From the NCBI RefSeq assembly GCF_937859915.1, contig NZ_CALMAW010000046.1, positions 1 through 33,472 on the forward strand: DNA of 33,472 nt, in the 5' to 3' direction. Positions 1 to 8,159 of this stretch are shown here, piece by piece. A program made the translations under genes and the position numbers. The notes beneath the pieces are model-generated. The model ran no database searches, was not told the DNA's origin, and saw nothing but the letters and a program-made list of their open reading frames with translations. The stretch comes from an uncultured Sphingomonas sp. GTDB lineage: Bacteria > Pseudomonadota > Alphaproteobacteria > Sphingomonadales > Sphingomonadaceae. How positions within the stretch are numbered: the stretch's first letter is position 1; the number at the start of each line of letters is the position of its first letter.

Positions 1-2
1 TC

Positions 3-380
3 GCGCTGATCGGCGTCTTCCTGCTGCTCGGCATCGTCAAGAAGAACGCGATCCTGATCATCGATTTCGCGATCCATGCGCAGCGCGAGCGCGGCCTGTC
101 CGCACAGGAGGCCGCGCGCGAGGCGAGCCTGCTGCGCTTCCGCCCGATCCTGATGACGACGCTGGCGGCGGCGCTCGGCGCGGTGCCGCTCGCGATCGGC
201 TTCGGCGAGGGCGCCGAGCTGCGTCGCCCGCTCGGCGTCGCGATCATCGGCGGGCTGATCGCCAGCCAATTGCTCACCCTCATCACGACGCCCGTCGTCT
301 ATGTCTGCCTCGATCGCCTCGCCAACCGGCGGAAGAACCGACGCCGGCGCCAGCCCCGCTTGAACGAGTTGCCCGCATGA
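3..380 (+). CDS. RND multidrug efflux transporter, permease subunit (3' end only)
   Basis: The reading frame is open from the window edge, so only about the last 125 residues are present. They carry hydrophobic segments and the conserved run '[14 protein letters not shown]', followed by '[20 protein letters not shown]' and '[12 protein letters not shown]'. These are hallmarks of the last membrane block of HAE1-type RND pumps (AcrB/MdtB/MdtC family). Such proteins export drugs or other amphiphiles from the inner membrane and periplasm by proton antiport. The tail is basic ([11 protein letters not shown]), as expected for a cytoplasmic C-terminus. The stop overlaps the ATG of the outer-membrane factor gene (ATGA), so the two are translationally coupled and probably form one pump. 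The substrate cannot be told from this fragment. Confidence 0.93.
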   Translation, partial: ALIGVFLLLGIVKKNAILIIDFAIHAQRERGLSAQEAAREASLLRFRPILMTTLAAALGAVPLAIGFGEGAELRRPLGVAIIGGLIASQLLTLITTPVVYVCLDRLANRRKNRRRRQPRLNELPA

Positions 381-1936
381 CCAGACCGTTCCGCCTCCTG
401 CCGCTGTTCGCCCTGCTCGGCGGCTGCTCGCTCGCGCCGCATTATGTGCGGCCCGGCCTGTCGGCACCACAAAGCTGGAAGACCGCGCCCGGTTGGCAGC
501 AGGCGACGCCCGCCGACGGCGCGCCGCGCTCGGACTGGTGGACGGGTTTCGGCGACGCCGCGCTCAACGACCTCATCGTCCGCGCGGTCGCGCACAACCA
601 GACGGTCGCGCAGGCCGCGGCGACCTATCGCGAGGCGGTCGCGACCACCCGCGAGGCGCATGCTAGCCTGTTCCCGACGATCAGCGCCAACGGCACCGTG
701 ACGCACACGCATTCGGGTTCTGGCAGCGTCATCAACGGCGACACGATCAGCACCGGCAGCACCACGGGCACGACGGGAACTGGCACGACGACCGGCACCG
801 GCACGACCGGCACGACGACATCGGGCACGGTCAGCCGCGGCTCGAGCTCGACCAACTATCATCTTAGCCTTGCCGGGACCTGGACTCCTGATTTCTTCGG
901 GAGCTTGCTCAACACCGAGCGCAACGCAAGCCTGACCGAGCAGGCGCGGCTTGCCGACCTCGCCAATGCCCGGCTCGCGCTCGAGGGCGAACTCGTCACC
1001 GACTATCTCAGCCTGCGCGCCGCCGACGCGATGATCGCCAGCCTCACGGCGACGACCGCCGCCTATCAGCGCTCGCTCACCGTCGCGACCAACCAATATA
1101 ATGCCGGCATCGTCGCGCGCACGGACGTGTTCCAGGCACAGTCGCAGCTCGCCTCCGCGCAGTCCGATCTCGAGGGCGAGAAGCGCACGCGCGCGCAGTT
1201 CGAGGATGCGATCGCGGTGTCCGTCGGCGAGAACCCGGCCGGGTTCACCATTCCTGCGCTCGGCATGGCCTGGGCGCCGGTCACGCCGGTGGTGCCCGAG
1301 CTGCTGCCGGGCACGCTGGTCGAGCGCCGCCCCGACGTCGCCTCCGCCGAACGCCAGGTCGCCGCCGCCAACGCGCAGATCGGCGTCGCCAAGGCCGCCT
1401 TCTTCCCGACCGTCAGCCTGTCGGGCAGCGGCGGGTTCGAGAACAACTCGCTCTCCGGCCTGTTCAGCTCGGGCGCGACCCTGTGGTCGCTGGGCGCGCA
1501 GGTCGCCGAGACGCTGATCGATTTCGGGGCGCGCAAGGCCCGGCTCGCCGAGGCGCGCGCCGCCTATGATGCGACCGTCGCCAATTACCGGCAGGTGACG
1601 CTGACCGCCTTCCAGGATGTGCAGGACGACCTGATCGCGAGCCAGATCCTGACCCGCCAGGAGGCGCTGCTCCGCCAGGCCTCGATCGCGGCCGACAAGA
1701 GCGAGGCGTCGATCCGCAACCAATATCAGGCGGGCACGGTCGTTTATACCGACGTCGTGACCGCGCAGGCGACCGCCCTGACCGCCCGCCGCGCACTGAT
1801 CCAGGCGCAGAGCGATCGCCAAAACGCCGCCGTCGCGCTGATCCAAGCGCTCGGCGGCGGCTGGGCCGACAGCGACCTGTCGCGCAGCTCGGCGGATGCG
1901 CTCGCGGCGACGGCGAAGCCCGCGCCGCAGCCCTGA
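377..1936 (+). CDS. NodT/OprM-family outer-membrane efflux lipoprotein
   Basis: This 519-residue protein is the outer-membrane channel partner of the upstream RND pump. The N-terminus has a lipoprotein signal with lipobox LLGGC (Cys17), and the body has the two tandem OEP (TolC-like) repeats, with '[29 protein letters not shown]' in the middle as in OprM/CusC. A Thr/Gly/Ser-rich stretch at about residues 113-157 (nt 715-850) is not typical. By comparison with OprM topology it falls between the first two beta-strands, a surface-exposed loop. The start is the ATG at 377, which overlaps the stop of the permease. A membrane-fusion protein gene would be expected further upstream, outside the window. 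Family assignment is secure; substrate is unknown. Confidence 0.92.
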   Translation: MTRPFRLLPLFALLGGCSLAPHYVRPGLSAPQSWKTAPGWQQATPADGAPRSDWWTGFGDAALNDLIVRAVAHNQTVAQAAATYREAVATTREAHASLFPTISANGTVTHTHSGSGSVINGDTISTGSTTGTTGTGTTTGTGTTGTTTSGTVSRGSSSTNYHLSLAGTWTPDFFGSLLNTERNASLTEQARLADLANARLALEGELVTDYLSLRAADAMIASLTATTAAYQRSLTVATNQYNAGIVARTDVFQAQSQLASAQSDLEGEKRTRAQFEDAIAVSVGENPAGFTIPALGMAWAPVTPVVPELLPGTLVERRPDVASAERQVAAANAQIGVAKAAFFPTVSLSGSGGFENNSLSGLFSSGATLWSLGAQVAETLIDFGARKARLAEARAAYDATVANYRQVTLTAFQDVQDDLIASQILTRQEALLRQASIAADKSEASIRNQYQAGTVVYTDVVTAQATALTARRALIQAQSDRQNAAVALIQALGGGWADSDLSRSSADALAATAKPAPQP

Positions 1937-1971
1937 TGATCAACGGGCGGATCTGCGTGCACGTTTTTCGA

Positions 1972-1985
1972 GCGATCCGGATCGC
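1972..1985. promoter_or_regulatory. 14-bp perfect palindrome upstream of the ModE-like gene
   Basis: GCGATCCGGATCGC is perfectly self-complementary and lies 12 nt before the ATG of the ModE-like gene. Position and symmetry would suit a repressor operator or autoregulatory site. It does not resemble the Escherichia coli Mo-box, and no U-tract follows that would make it a terminator for the efflux operon. Function is inferred only. Confidence 0.25.
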
Positions 1986-1997
1986 CTTCGGTCCGTC

Positions 1998-2357
1998 ATG
2001 CTGAAGCTCAAGGCGCAGCTCTTCTGCGGCGACGAGATCGCGATCGGGCCGGGTAAGGCCGCGCTGCTCGACGCGATCGCGCTTCACGGCTCGATTTCGG
2101 CGGCCGCGCGCGCGATCGGGATGAGCTACAGGCGGGCCTGGCTGCTCGTCGACACGATGAACCGCTGCTGGACCGAGCCGCTGGTCGAGACCGCGGCGGG
2201 CGGCAGCAAGGGCGGCGGCGCGCGGATATCGGAGGCCGGACGGGCGGTGCTGGCCGAGTATCGCGCGCTCGAGCTGGCCATCGAATCTGCGGCTGTCACG
2301 CAGGACAGACGGCTCGACCTACGCATGCGGGCGGTTCCGCTCGCGCCCAAGGCATGA
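1998..2357 (+). CDS. ModE-like winged-helix transcriptional regulator, single-domain form
   Basis: This 119-residue protein corresponds to the DNA-binding half of ModE, the molybdate-responsive regulator. The segment 'ALLDAIALHGSISAAARAIGMSYRRAW' is the typical LysR-like helix-turn-helix of ModE, followed by a wing with a Gly-rich turn (GGSKGGGARIS). There is no C-terminal Mop/TOBE molybdate-binding domain, so the protein is less than half the length of full ModE (about 260 residues). The ATG at 1998 is chosen because homology starts there; the frame is open further upstream, but that part is low-complexity Arg-rich. It sits 65 nt ahead of modA in the same direction and probably controls modABC. 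How it would sense molybdate without a Mop domain is not visible. Confidence 0.85.
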   Translation: MLKLKAQLFCGDEIAIGPGKAALLDAIALHGSISAAARAIGMSYRRAWLLVDTMNRCWTEPLVETAAGGSKGGGARISEAGRAVLAEYRALELAIESAAVTQDRRLDLRMRAVPLAPKA

Positions 2358-2381
2358 ACCGCACGGCATTGCCTCGCGCGT

Positions 2382-2402
2382 CGTATCGCGCCATGCATAG
2401 CG
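2382..2402. promoter_or_regulatory. Possible Mo-box-like inverted repeat upstream of modA
   Basis: Between the ModE-like gene and modA, CGTAT and ATAGCG flank a 10-nt spacer. The arrangement weakly recalls the CG..TAT / ATA..CG symmetry of ModE sites. It lies about 20 nt before the modA start. The match is degenerate, so this is a pointer only. Confidence 0.2.
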
Positions 2403-2422
2403 TCAATCTACCGGAGCCCGCC

Positions 2423-3208
2423 ATGCGCCTGACGTCTCGCTGCCTGTCCCTGCTGCTGTCGCTATGCGCCGCCGTCTCGCTGAGCGCCGCCGCGTCCGCG
2501 AAGCCGCCGCTGGTGCTTGCGGCCGCCAGCCTGCAGGAATCGCTCAACGCCGCGGCCGACGCCTGGGCGGCCAAGCATCACGAGCGGCCGGTGCTGTCGT
2601 TCGCGGCGTCCTCGGCGCTCGCCAAGCAGATCGACGCGGGCGCGCCGGCCGACCTGTTCATCTCGGCCGATGAGCCCTGGATGGACGACATCCAGAAGAA
2701 TGGCTTCGTTGCCCCCGGCACGCGCGTCTCCTTCCTCGGCAACACGCTGGTGCTGGCTGCGCCTGCCGCCAGCAAGGGCGACATCGCGATCCGGCCGGGC
2801 TTTCCGCTCGCCAAGGTGCTGGGCGACGGCAAGCTTGCGATGGCCGACCCGGATTCGGTGCCCGCCGGCAAATATGGCAAGGCCGCGCTGACCGCGCTCG
2901 GCGTGTGGCCGAGCGTCCAGGCCAGGGTGGTTCGCGGCGACAGCGTGCGTGCGGCGCTTGCCTTCGTCGAACGCGGCGAGGCGCCGTACGGTATCGTCTA
3001 CGGCACCGACGCGCTGTCGTCGAAGGCGGTGCGGATCGCCGGCGTCTTTCCGTCGTCGAGCCATGTCCCGATCACCTATCCGATCGCACGGCTCGCCGGC
3101 TCGACCAACCGCGACGCCGAGGCGTTCCGGCTGTTCCTGATCTCCGCGCAAGGCCGCGCGATCTTCCGTCATTATGGCTTCCTGCCGCACACACCGCAGG
3201 CGCTCTGA
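2423..3208 (+). CDS. modA: Molybdate ABC transporter, periplasmic substrate-binding protein ModA
   Basis: The protein captures molybdate (or tungstate) in the periplasm and delivers it to ModB. It is 261 residues from the chosen ATG, which has GGAG at 2413-2416, six nt upstream, and opens directly into a signal peptide ending near SLSAAASA. Mature sequence starts 'KPPLVLAAASLQESLN', the usual ModA ligand-loop start, followed by 'LSFAASSALAKQI' and 'ADLFISADEPWMD'. Further on come 'DPDSVPAGKYGKAAL', 'VRGDSVRAALAFVERGEAPYGIVYGTDA' and the Tyr-rich C-terminal half typical of the family. An ATG at 2354 gives a 23-residue extension overlapping the previous stop and lacks signal-peptide character, so it was not used. 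First structural gene of the modABC operon. Confidence 0.95.
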   Translation: MRLTSRCLSLLLSLCAAVSLSAAASAKPPLVLAAASLQESLNAAADAWAAKHHERPVLSFAASSALAKQIDAGAPADLFISADEPWMDDIQKNGFVAPGTRVSFLGNTLVLAAPAASKGDIAIRPGFPLAKVLGDGKLAMADPDSVPAGKYGKAALTALGVWPSVQARVVRGDSVRAALAFVERGEAPYGIVYGTDALSSKAVRIAGVFPSSSHVPITYPIARLAGSTNRDAEAFRLFLISAQGRAIFRHYGFLPHTPQAL

Positions 3209-3212
3209 CCGG

Positions 3213-3911
3213 GTGTTGCTGTCGCCTGACGAGTGGCAGATCGTCGGCCTGTCGCTCAAGGTCAGCGGCGTCGCGGTCGCGCTGACGCTGCCGGTCGCGT
3301 TCGGGCTCGCCTATCTGCTCGCGCGCGGCAAGTTTCCGGGCAAGATCCTCTTGGACGCGCTGGTCTATCTGCCGCTGGTGCTGCCGCCGGTGGTGACCGG
3401 CTGGCTGCTGCTGATCGGCTTCGGGCTGCGCGGGCCGATCGGCAGCCGGGTGCACGACTGGTTCGGGCTGACGCTGATCTTCCGCTGGACGGGCGCGGCA
3501 CTGGCGGCGGGGATCATGGCGCTGCCGCTGATGGTGCGCGCGATGCGGCTGTCGATCGAGGCGGTCGACCGCCGCATCGAGGGTGCGGCGCGGACGCTGG
3601 GTGCCTCGGACTGGCGGGTGTTCTGGACGATCACCGTGCCGCTCGCGCTGCCGGGGATCCTGGCGGGCATCGTGCTCGGCTTCGCGCGCTCGATCGGCGA
3701 GTTCGGGGCGACGATCACCTTCGTCTCCAACATCCCGGGCGAGACGCAGACGCTGCCGATCGCGATCTACGCGGCGCTGCAGGTGCCAGGATCGGACGCG
3801 ATCGTGACGCGGCTCGCGCTGATCTCGGTGGTGCTGTCGCTCGGGGCGCTGATCGTCTCGGAACTGCTGGCGCGCCGCGCCGGCGTGGGGCGGGGCGGCC
3901 ATGTCCTTTGA
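3213..3911 (+). CDS. modB: Molybdate ABC transporter permease ModB
   Basis: This is the inner-membrane permease through which molybdate passes, a protein of about 232 residues. It has several hydrophobic helices and the ABC-permease EAA signature, seen as 'EGAARTLGASDWRVFWTITVPLALPGILAG' followed by 'FARSIGEFGATITFVSN', which is highly characteristic of ModB/CysT-type permeases. The GTG at 3213 lies 4 nt after the modA stop and leads straight into the conserved 'SPDEWQIVGLSLKVS'. An ATG at 3174 exists but would place 13 Arg-rich residues inside modA. The 3' end overlaps modC by 11 nt, supporting translational coupling. Confidence 0.94.
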   Translation: MLLSPDEWQIVGLSLKVSGVAVALTLPVAFGLAYLLARGKFPGKILLDALVYLPLVLPPVVTGWLLLIGFGLRGPIGSRVHDWFGLTLIFRWTGAALAAGIMALPLMVRAMRLSIEAVDRRIEGAARTLGASDWRVFWTITVPLALPGILAGIVLGFARSIGEFGATITFVSNIPGETQTLPIAIYAALQVPGSDAIVTRLALISVVLSLGALIVSELLARRAGVGRGGHVL

Positions 3912-4521
3912 CATCGACGTGTGCCGGCGGATGGGGCCGGACGCCGAGGTCGCGCTGCGCTTCGCATCGGGCGCAGGGCTGACCGCGCTGTTCGGGCCGT
4001 CCGGGGCGGGCAAGACCAGCCTGCTGTCGATGGTCGCGGGCCTGCTGCGCCCCGATGCCGGGCATATCCGCGTCGCCGGGGAGACCGTGTTCGACGCGGC
4101 CGCCGGCATCGATGTGCCGACGGCACGGCGTTTCGCCGGCTATGTCTTCCAGGACGCGCGACTGTTCCCGCATCTGCGCGTCCGCGCCAATCTGCGCTAC
4201 GGGATGCGCCGCGCGACCGAGCAGACGATGACGCTCGACGAGATGGCGGCCTTCCTCGGCATCGCGCCGCTGCTCGACCGCTGGCCGCGCAGCCTGTCGG
4301 GGGGCGAGGCGCAGCGCGTCGCGATCGGCCGCGCGCTGCTGTCGGGCCCGCGTTTCCTGCTGATGGACGAGCCGCTCGCCGCGCTCGACCATGCTCGCCG
4401 CGGCGAGGTGATGGGTCTGATCGAGCGGGTGCGCGACGAACTCGGCCTGCCGATCCTCTACGTCAGCCACGACCGCGGCGAGGTCGACCGGCTCGCCGCG
4501 ACCGTCGTGGAGATGCGGTGA
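3901..4521 (+). CDS. modC: Molybdate ABC transporter ATPase ModC, short form without TOBE/Mop domain
   Basis: This is the ATPase that powers molybdate import through ModB. All catalytic motifs are present in 206 residues: Walker A GPSGAGKT (32-39), Q-loop Q84, signature LSGGEAQ (132-138), Walker B FLLMDE (152-157), D-loop 'AALD' and the switch His190. Standard ModC proteins run to about 350 residues because a C-terminal TOBE/Mop domain binds oxyanion and gives feedback control. Here the chain stops right after the nucleotide-binding domain ('VVEMR'). A palindromic repeat starts only a few bases after the stop codon, so loss of the tail by rearrangement is possible, although short ModC proteins may also be normal in this lineage. 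The enzyme should still be able to hydrolyse ATP. Confidence 0.92.
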   Translation: MSFDIDVCRRMGPDAEVALRFASGAGLTALFGPSGAGKTSLLSMVAGLLRPDAGHIRVAGETVFDAAAGIDVPTARRFAGYVFQDARLFPHLRVRANLRYGMRRATEQTMTLDEMAAFLGIAPLLDRWPRSLSGGEAQRVAIGRALLSGPRFLLMDEPLAALDHARRGEVMGLIERVRDELGLPILYVSHDRGEVDRLAATVVEMR

Positions 4522-4526
4522 CGTCT

Positions 4527-4650
4527 CCGTTTCCCTATCGGGGAGAGGGGCGGGGTGAAGGGGAGGCGGCGGGCAGGCGTCGCATTCCCTGCATCGGCTG
4601 GAACCCTTCACCCAACCCTCTCCCTATGGGAGAGAGCTTTCGGTGGCCGC
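4527..4650. repeat. Palindromic intergenic repeat, copy 1 (MITE/REP-like)
   Basis: The segment directly after modC has a left arm with CGGGGAGAGGGGCGGGGTGA and a right arm with TCACCCAACCCTCTCCCT..GGGAGAG. Each arm can fold on itself, and the two are inverted relative to each other around a variable centre. A second copy with the same order of blocks and the same right edge (GGTGGCCGCC) is at 29148-29279 in an unrelated gap, so this is a dispersed element rather than gene debris. It may act as a transcription terminator after the mod operon. No transposase is encoded. Confidence 0.75.
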
Positions 4651-4740
4651 CACCCGCCATCCCGAATGTTCAGACGACGGGTTCACCCGCACCGACGAGG
4701 CCGCTAAGGGGGCGCATCGCGCGCTGCCCGAGGAGCTGAC

Positions 4741-7011
4741 ATGGACGAGACCTTCCGCCAGGCGGCATTGAACTATCATCGCCATCCCCGGCCCGGCAAG
4801 CTCACCATCGAGCCGACCAAGCGGATGGAGACGCAGCGCGATCTCGCGCTCGCTTACTCGCCCGGCGTCGCCGCGCCCTGCCTCGAGATCGCCGCCGACC
4901 CGGACAAGGCGCGCGACTATACCGCGCGCGCCAATCTCGTCGCGGTGATCACCAACGGCACCGCGGTGCTCGGCCTCGGCAACATCGGCGCGCTCGCCTC
5001 CAAGCCGGTGATGGAGGGCAAGGCCGTGCTCTTCAAGAAGTTTGCCGGGATCGACGTGTTCGACATCGAGGTCGACGCCAGCGACCCCGATCATTTCGTC
5101 GAGGTGGTGGCGGCGCTCGAGCCGACCTTCGGCGCGATCAACCTCGAGGACATCAAGGCGCCCGAATGTTTCGCGATCGAGGAGAAGCTGCGCGCGCGGA
5201 TGAACATCCCGGTGTTTCACGACGACCAGCACGGCACCGCGATCGTCTGCGCCGCCGCGGTCCGCAACGGGCTGCTGCTGCAGGGCAAGAGGCTCGCCGA
5301 CGTCAAGGTCGTGACCAGTGGCGCCGGCGCGGCGGCGATGGCCTGCGTGCGGCTGATGATCGCGATGGGCCTGCCCCACGACAATGTCACGCTCACCGAC
5401 ATCAACGGCGTCGTCCACAAGGGCCGCGAAGGCCTCACCCCCGAGCTCGAGCCGTTCGCGCGCGACACCAATGCGCGGACGCTGGGCGACGTGCTGGCGG
5501 GCGCCGACGTGTTCCTCGGCCTGTCGGCACCGCGCGTGCTGAAGGAGGAGTGGCTGCCGCTGCTCGCCGACAAGCCGCTGATCCTGGCGCTCGCCAATCC
5601 CGAGCCCGAGGTGCTGCCCGAGGTGGTCGCGCGCATCCGCCCCGATGCGATCATCGCCACCGGCCGGTCGGACTATCCCAACCAGGTCAACAACGTCCTT
5701 TGCTTCCCCTACATCTTCCGCGGTGCGCTCGACTGTGGTGCTACCGAGATCAACGCGGCGATGGAGCTCGCCTGCGTCGAGGCGATCGCCGAGCTCGCGC
5801 GGATCGAGCCCGACGAGACGGTGGCGCGCGCCTATGGCGGCGCGCAGCTGCTGTTCGGGCCCGAGCATATCATTCCCAAGCCGTTCGATCCCCGGCTCGC
5901 GCTGCTGATCGCGCCCGCCGTCGCCCGCGCGGCGATGGCGACCGGCGTCGCCCGCCATCCGATCGACGATTTCGCCGATTATGAGCGTCAGCTCCAGCGC
6001 TTCGCCTATCGTTCGGGCCAATTGATGCACCCGGTGTTCGAGCAGGCGCGCTCGACGCTGAAGAGGGTCGCCTATGCCGAGGGCGAGGACGAGCGCGTGC
6101 TGCGCGCCGCGCAGGTCGTGATCGACGAGCGGCTCGCCCGGCCAGTGCTGATCGCCCGCCGCGACATGGTGTCGGCGCGGATCGCCAAGCTCGGCCTCAG
6201 GATGAAGATCGACGAGGATTTCGAGATCGTCGACCCGCTCGCCGATGAGACGATTATCCCGCGCTTGATGGAAAGCTATGTCGCGCTGGTCGAGCGCCGC
6301 GGCGTGACTCCGGCTGCCGCACGGATGCGCGTCCGTCGCCGGCCGGCGATCGCTGCGGCCATGCTGCTCCACGAAGGGCTGGTCGATGCCGCGCTGTGCG
6401 GAGGCACCGCCGACTGGTGGCAGCAGACCGGCGACATCCTGCCGATCATCCCGCGGCTGCCCGGGCTCAACCGCGTCTATGCGCTGTCGGCGCTGATCGT
6501 CGGCGAACAGACGCTGTTTTTCTGCGACACGCACATGAACGTCGATCCGACCGCCGAAGAGGTCGCCGAGATGACGCTGCTTGCCGCCGATGCGGTGCGG
6601 CGTTTCGGCATCGTTCCGAAGGCGGCGCTGCTCAGTCACAGCAATTTCGGGGCGTCCAATTCGCCCTCGGCCAAGAAGATGCGGCACGCGCTGCAGCTGG
6701 TGCGCTCCGATGCGCCCGAGCTCGAGATCGACGGTGAGATGCACGCCGATGCCGCGTTGGCACCGGCGTTGCGCGAACTGATGGTCGGGTCGAGCCGGCT
6801 CGAGGGCTCGGCCAATCTGCTGGTCATGCCGACGCTCGATGCGGCCAATATCGCGTTCACGCTGCTCGCTGCAACCACCGACGCGCTGCCCGTGGGGCCG
6901 ATGCTGCTCGGCATGTCGCAGCCGATCCACGTGTTGACCGCGAGCGCGACCGCCCGCGGCATCGTCAACATGACCGCTTTGGCGGCGTCGGGCGATGCAC
7001 CAGGGGAGTGA
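4741..7011 (+). CDS. maeB: NADP-dependent malic enzyme with C-terminal phosphotransacetylase-like domain
   Basis: The enzyme decarboxylates malate to pyruvate with reduction of NADP+, linking the TCA cycle to gluconeogenic or lipogenic needs. The 756-residue length matches the two-domain MaeB architecture. The malic enzyme half (about 1-430) shows '[15 protein letters not shown]', '[26 protein letters not shown]', '[16 protein letters not shown]' and '[14 protein letters not shown]'. The C-terminal half (about 435-756) has PTA motifs such as '[15 protein letters not shown]' and 'HSNFGAS'. In this family the PTA domain is usually regulatory (acetyl-CoA responsive) rather than catalytic. Start ATG 4741 is preceded by GAGGAG at 4730-4735 and gives the usual N-terminus '[13 protein letters not shown]'. 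It appears monocistronic. Confidence 0.96.
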   Translation: MDETFRQAALNYHRHPRPGKLTIEPTKRMETQRDLALAYSPGVAAPCLEIAADPDKARDYTARANLVAVITNGTAVLGLGNIGALASKPVMEGKAVLFKKFAGIDVFDIEVDASDPDHFVEVVAALEPTFGAINLEDIKAPECFAIEEKLRARMNIPVFHDDQHGTAIVCAAAVRNGLLLQGKRLADVKVVTSGAGAAAMACVRLMIAMGLPHDNVTLTDINGVVHKGREGLTPELEPFARDTNARTLGDVLAGADVFLGLSAPRVLKEEWLPLLADKPLILALANPEPEVLPEVVARIRPDAIIATGRSDYPNQVNNVLCFPYIFRGALDCGATEINAAMELACVEAIAELARIEPDETVARAYGGAQLLFGPEHIIPKPFDPRLALLIAPAVARAAMATGVARHPIDDFADYERQLQRFAYRSGQLMHPVFEQARSTLKRVAYAEGEDERVLRAAQVVIDERLARPVLIARRDMVSARIAKLGLRMKIDEDFEIVDPLADETIIPRLMESYVALVERRGVTPAAARMRVRRRPAIAAAMLLHEGLVDAALCGGTADWWQQTGDILPIIPRLPGLNRVYALSALIVGEQTLFFCDTHMNVDPTAEEVAEMTLLAADAVRRFGIVPKAALLSHSNFGASNSPSAKKMRHALQLVRSDAPELEIDGEMHADAALAPALRELMVGSSRLEGSANLLVMPTLDAANIAFTLLAATTDALPVGPMLLGMSQPIHVLTASATARGIVNMTALAASGDAPGE

Positions 7012-7022
7012 AGGACAATTCC

Positions 7023-7052
7023 CCCGCAGCCATTCGAAGGCATTGCTGCGGG
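7023..7052 (+). terminator. Stem-loop after maeB
   Basis: CCCGCAGC (7023-7030) and GCTGCGGG (7045-7052) form a perfect 8-bp stem with a 14-nt loop, starting 12 nt after the maeB stop. No U-tract follows, so it is at best a weak intrinsic terminator or an mRNA 3'-end stabiliser. Confidence 0.45.
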
Positions 7053-7078
7053 CGCCGTAAGTCGTCGACGTGATCGAT

Positions 7079-7088
7079 CCAATATTGG
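7079..7088. promoter_or_regulatory. 10-bp palindrome in the maeB - STAS-like intergenic region
   Basis: CCAATATTGG is perfectly symmetrical and AT-rich for this genome. It lies about 85 nt upstream of the small STAS-like gene. Position fits an operator, but no known consensus is matched. Confidence 0.2.
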
Positions 7089-7173
7089 TCGGATATGTCT
7101 GCAGTGCAACGAAGGTTCAATGTCTGGCTGTTAGGGTTCGGAAGGAAGCGCGGAACCGCGATCCGAGGAGAGA

Positions 7174-7539
7174 ATGATGCCGGCCTTTGACGTGAGTAGA
7201 ACCTCAGACGAAGATATCATCCTTTGTCGGATCTACCGCTTCCTGGCGGATAGCGAGGCGGAGCTATTGGTGGCGGCGTTGTCCCCGCTGATCACGACGT
7301 CGCGGCGACACCATCGGCCGATCCGCATGTTGTTAGATAACCGGCAGGGCGCGGTATTCTCGGCCAAGGCGGCGCACGCTTTGATGCTGCTGCGCGAGGC
7401 GCGCGACGATCGGGACCGCACCGCCGTCCTCGTCTCGGACAATATCAACAAATTGCAGGCCAAGAGAACCGCGGGACCAGGAACCGAGGTGTTCGTCTCG
7501 GAACCCGAAGCAATGCAGTGGCTGCAGGCCTCGGCCTGA
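7174..7539 (+). CDS. Small STAS-like / SpoIIAA-like protein of unknown function
   Basis: This 121-residue soluble protein has no signal peptide or membrane segment. It alternates predicted strands and helices ('ILCRIYRFLADSEAELL', 'IRMLLDNRQGAVFSAKAAHAL', 'DRTAVLVSDNI', 'TEVFVSEPEAMQWL'). It ends with the 'VF.s.eeAl.WL' pattern common to small STAS/SpoIIAA-like proteins of sphingomonads. Such folds often bind partner proteins or lipids, but no function can be given here. GAGGAGAG lies just before two consecutive ATG codons at 7174 and 7177, and either may be used. A palindrome (CCAATATTGG, 7079-7088) lies about 85 nt upstream and could be regulatory. Confidence 0.75.
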   Translation: MMPAFDVSRTSDEDIILCRIYRFLADSEAELLVAALSPLITTSRRHHRPIRMLLDNRQGAVFSAKAAHALMLLREARDDRDRTAVLVSDNINKLQAKRTAGPGTEVFVSEPEAMQWLQASA

Positions 7540-7563
7540 TCGGCCGCCCGCCGCGGGGCCCGC

Positions 7564-7944
7564 CTATTTGGGATCGCGCCACCCGGAAAGCAGCCCCGCC
7601 TTCAGCGACGCGTGGGCGCGCATCGTCCTGAACAACCGCAATTCGTCCGCATTCTGCCGGACCACCTCGAGCGGCTCGACATCGCGATGAAAGCGTAGCC
7701 CGGCGAAGTCGATCCCGGTCCAGGCGACCGTTGCGACGACGTCGAGGCTCCGCGCGCGCAGCACGACCTCATGGCCGGGCATGGGCAGGTCGCATCCCTT
7801 GATCAGCGCGCCACAGCGCGAGATGTTCGAAATCATCACGGGTAACGCCTTTCGGTGGCGGACGATGAGTTCGCCGGAAAAGCTCGTTGGATAGCGCAAG
7901 GATCGACGCGAATCCGGAATCGCTTTGATGCTAGCTGCCGCCAT
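7564..7944 (-). CDS. PilZ domain protein (putative c-di-GMP receptor)
   Basis: This is a 126-residue single-domain protein. The two c-di-GMP contact motifs of PilZ are visible: RRSLR at residues 13-17 (RxxxR) and NISRCG at 40-45 ([D/N]xSxxG, with Asn in the first position). The following barrel strands match ('HEVVLRARSLDVVATVAWTGIDFAGLRF'). PilZ proteins of this size act as adaptors that change partner activity, often in motility or exopolysaccharide synthesis, on binding c-di-GMP. The partner is not evident from context. On the minus strand AGGA lies 7 nt before the ATG. It converges with the STAS-like gene, with a 24-nt gap. Confidence 0.88.
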   Translation of the reverse strand: MAAASIKAIPDSRRSLRYPTSFSGELIVRHRKALPVMISNISRCGALIKGCDLPMPGHEVVLRARSLDVVATVAWTGIDFAGLRFHRDVEPLEVVRQNADELRLFRTMRAHASLKAGLLSGWRDPK

Positions 7945-7989
7945 TGAATTATCCTATGTCAATCAGGCCTTTAGTCTAACCCGTTCGAC

Positions 7990-8014
7990 AACAAGGAGAT
8001 CAGCCGGGAGTTCC
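7990..8014 (-). promoter_or_regulatory. Weak EcfG-type promoter candidate for the PilZ gene
   Basis: On the minus strand GGAAC (8014-8010) is followed, after 16 nt, by TGTT (7993-7990), one mismatch from the alphaproteobacterial EcfG consensus GGAAC-N16/17-CGTT. It sits about 46 nt before the PilZ start. Single-mismatch matches are frequent by chance, so confidence is low. Confidence 0.2.
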
Positions 8015-8159
8015 GGAAAATAAATCAAGATTAGTATAGTTGATCTGGTATAGTTAACAGAATGGGAATCGCGGTCAGCGATATCGTATGCAAATCCCGA
8101 TTGGGCATCGCGGCCAATCTGCGTGCGTCGGCCATGTTGCTCTTCGCCTGATCCGGCGA

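Noticed and set aside
299..1846. 515-codon minus-strand frame opposite the efflux lipoprotein gene
   Set aside because: Antisense shadow with Arg/Gly bias; the plus strand carries a convincing lipoprotein.
4624..6930. 768-codon minus-strand frame opposite maeB
   Set aside because: His/Arg/Asp-rich mirror of the maeB codons with no domain signature.
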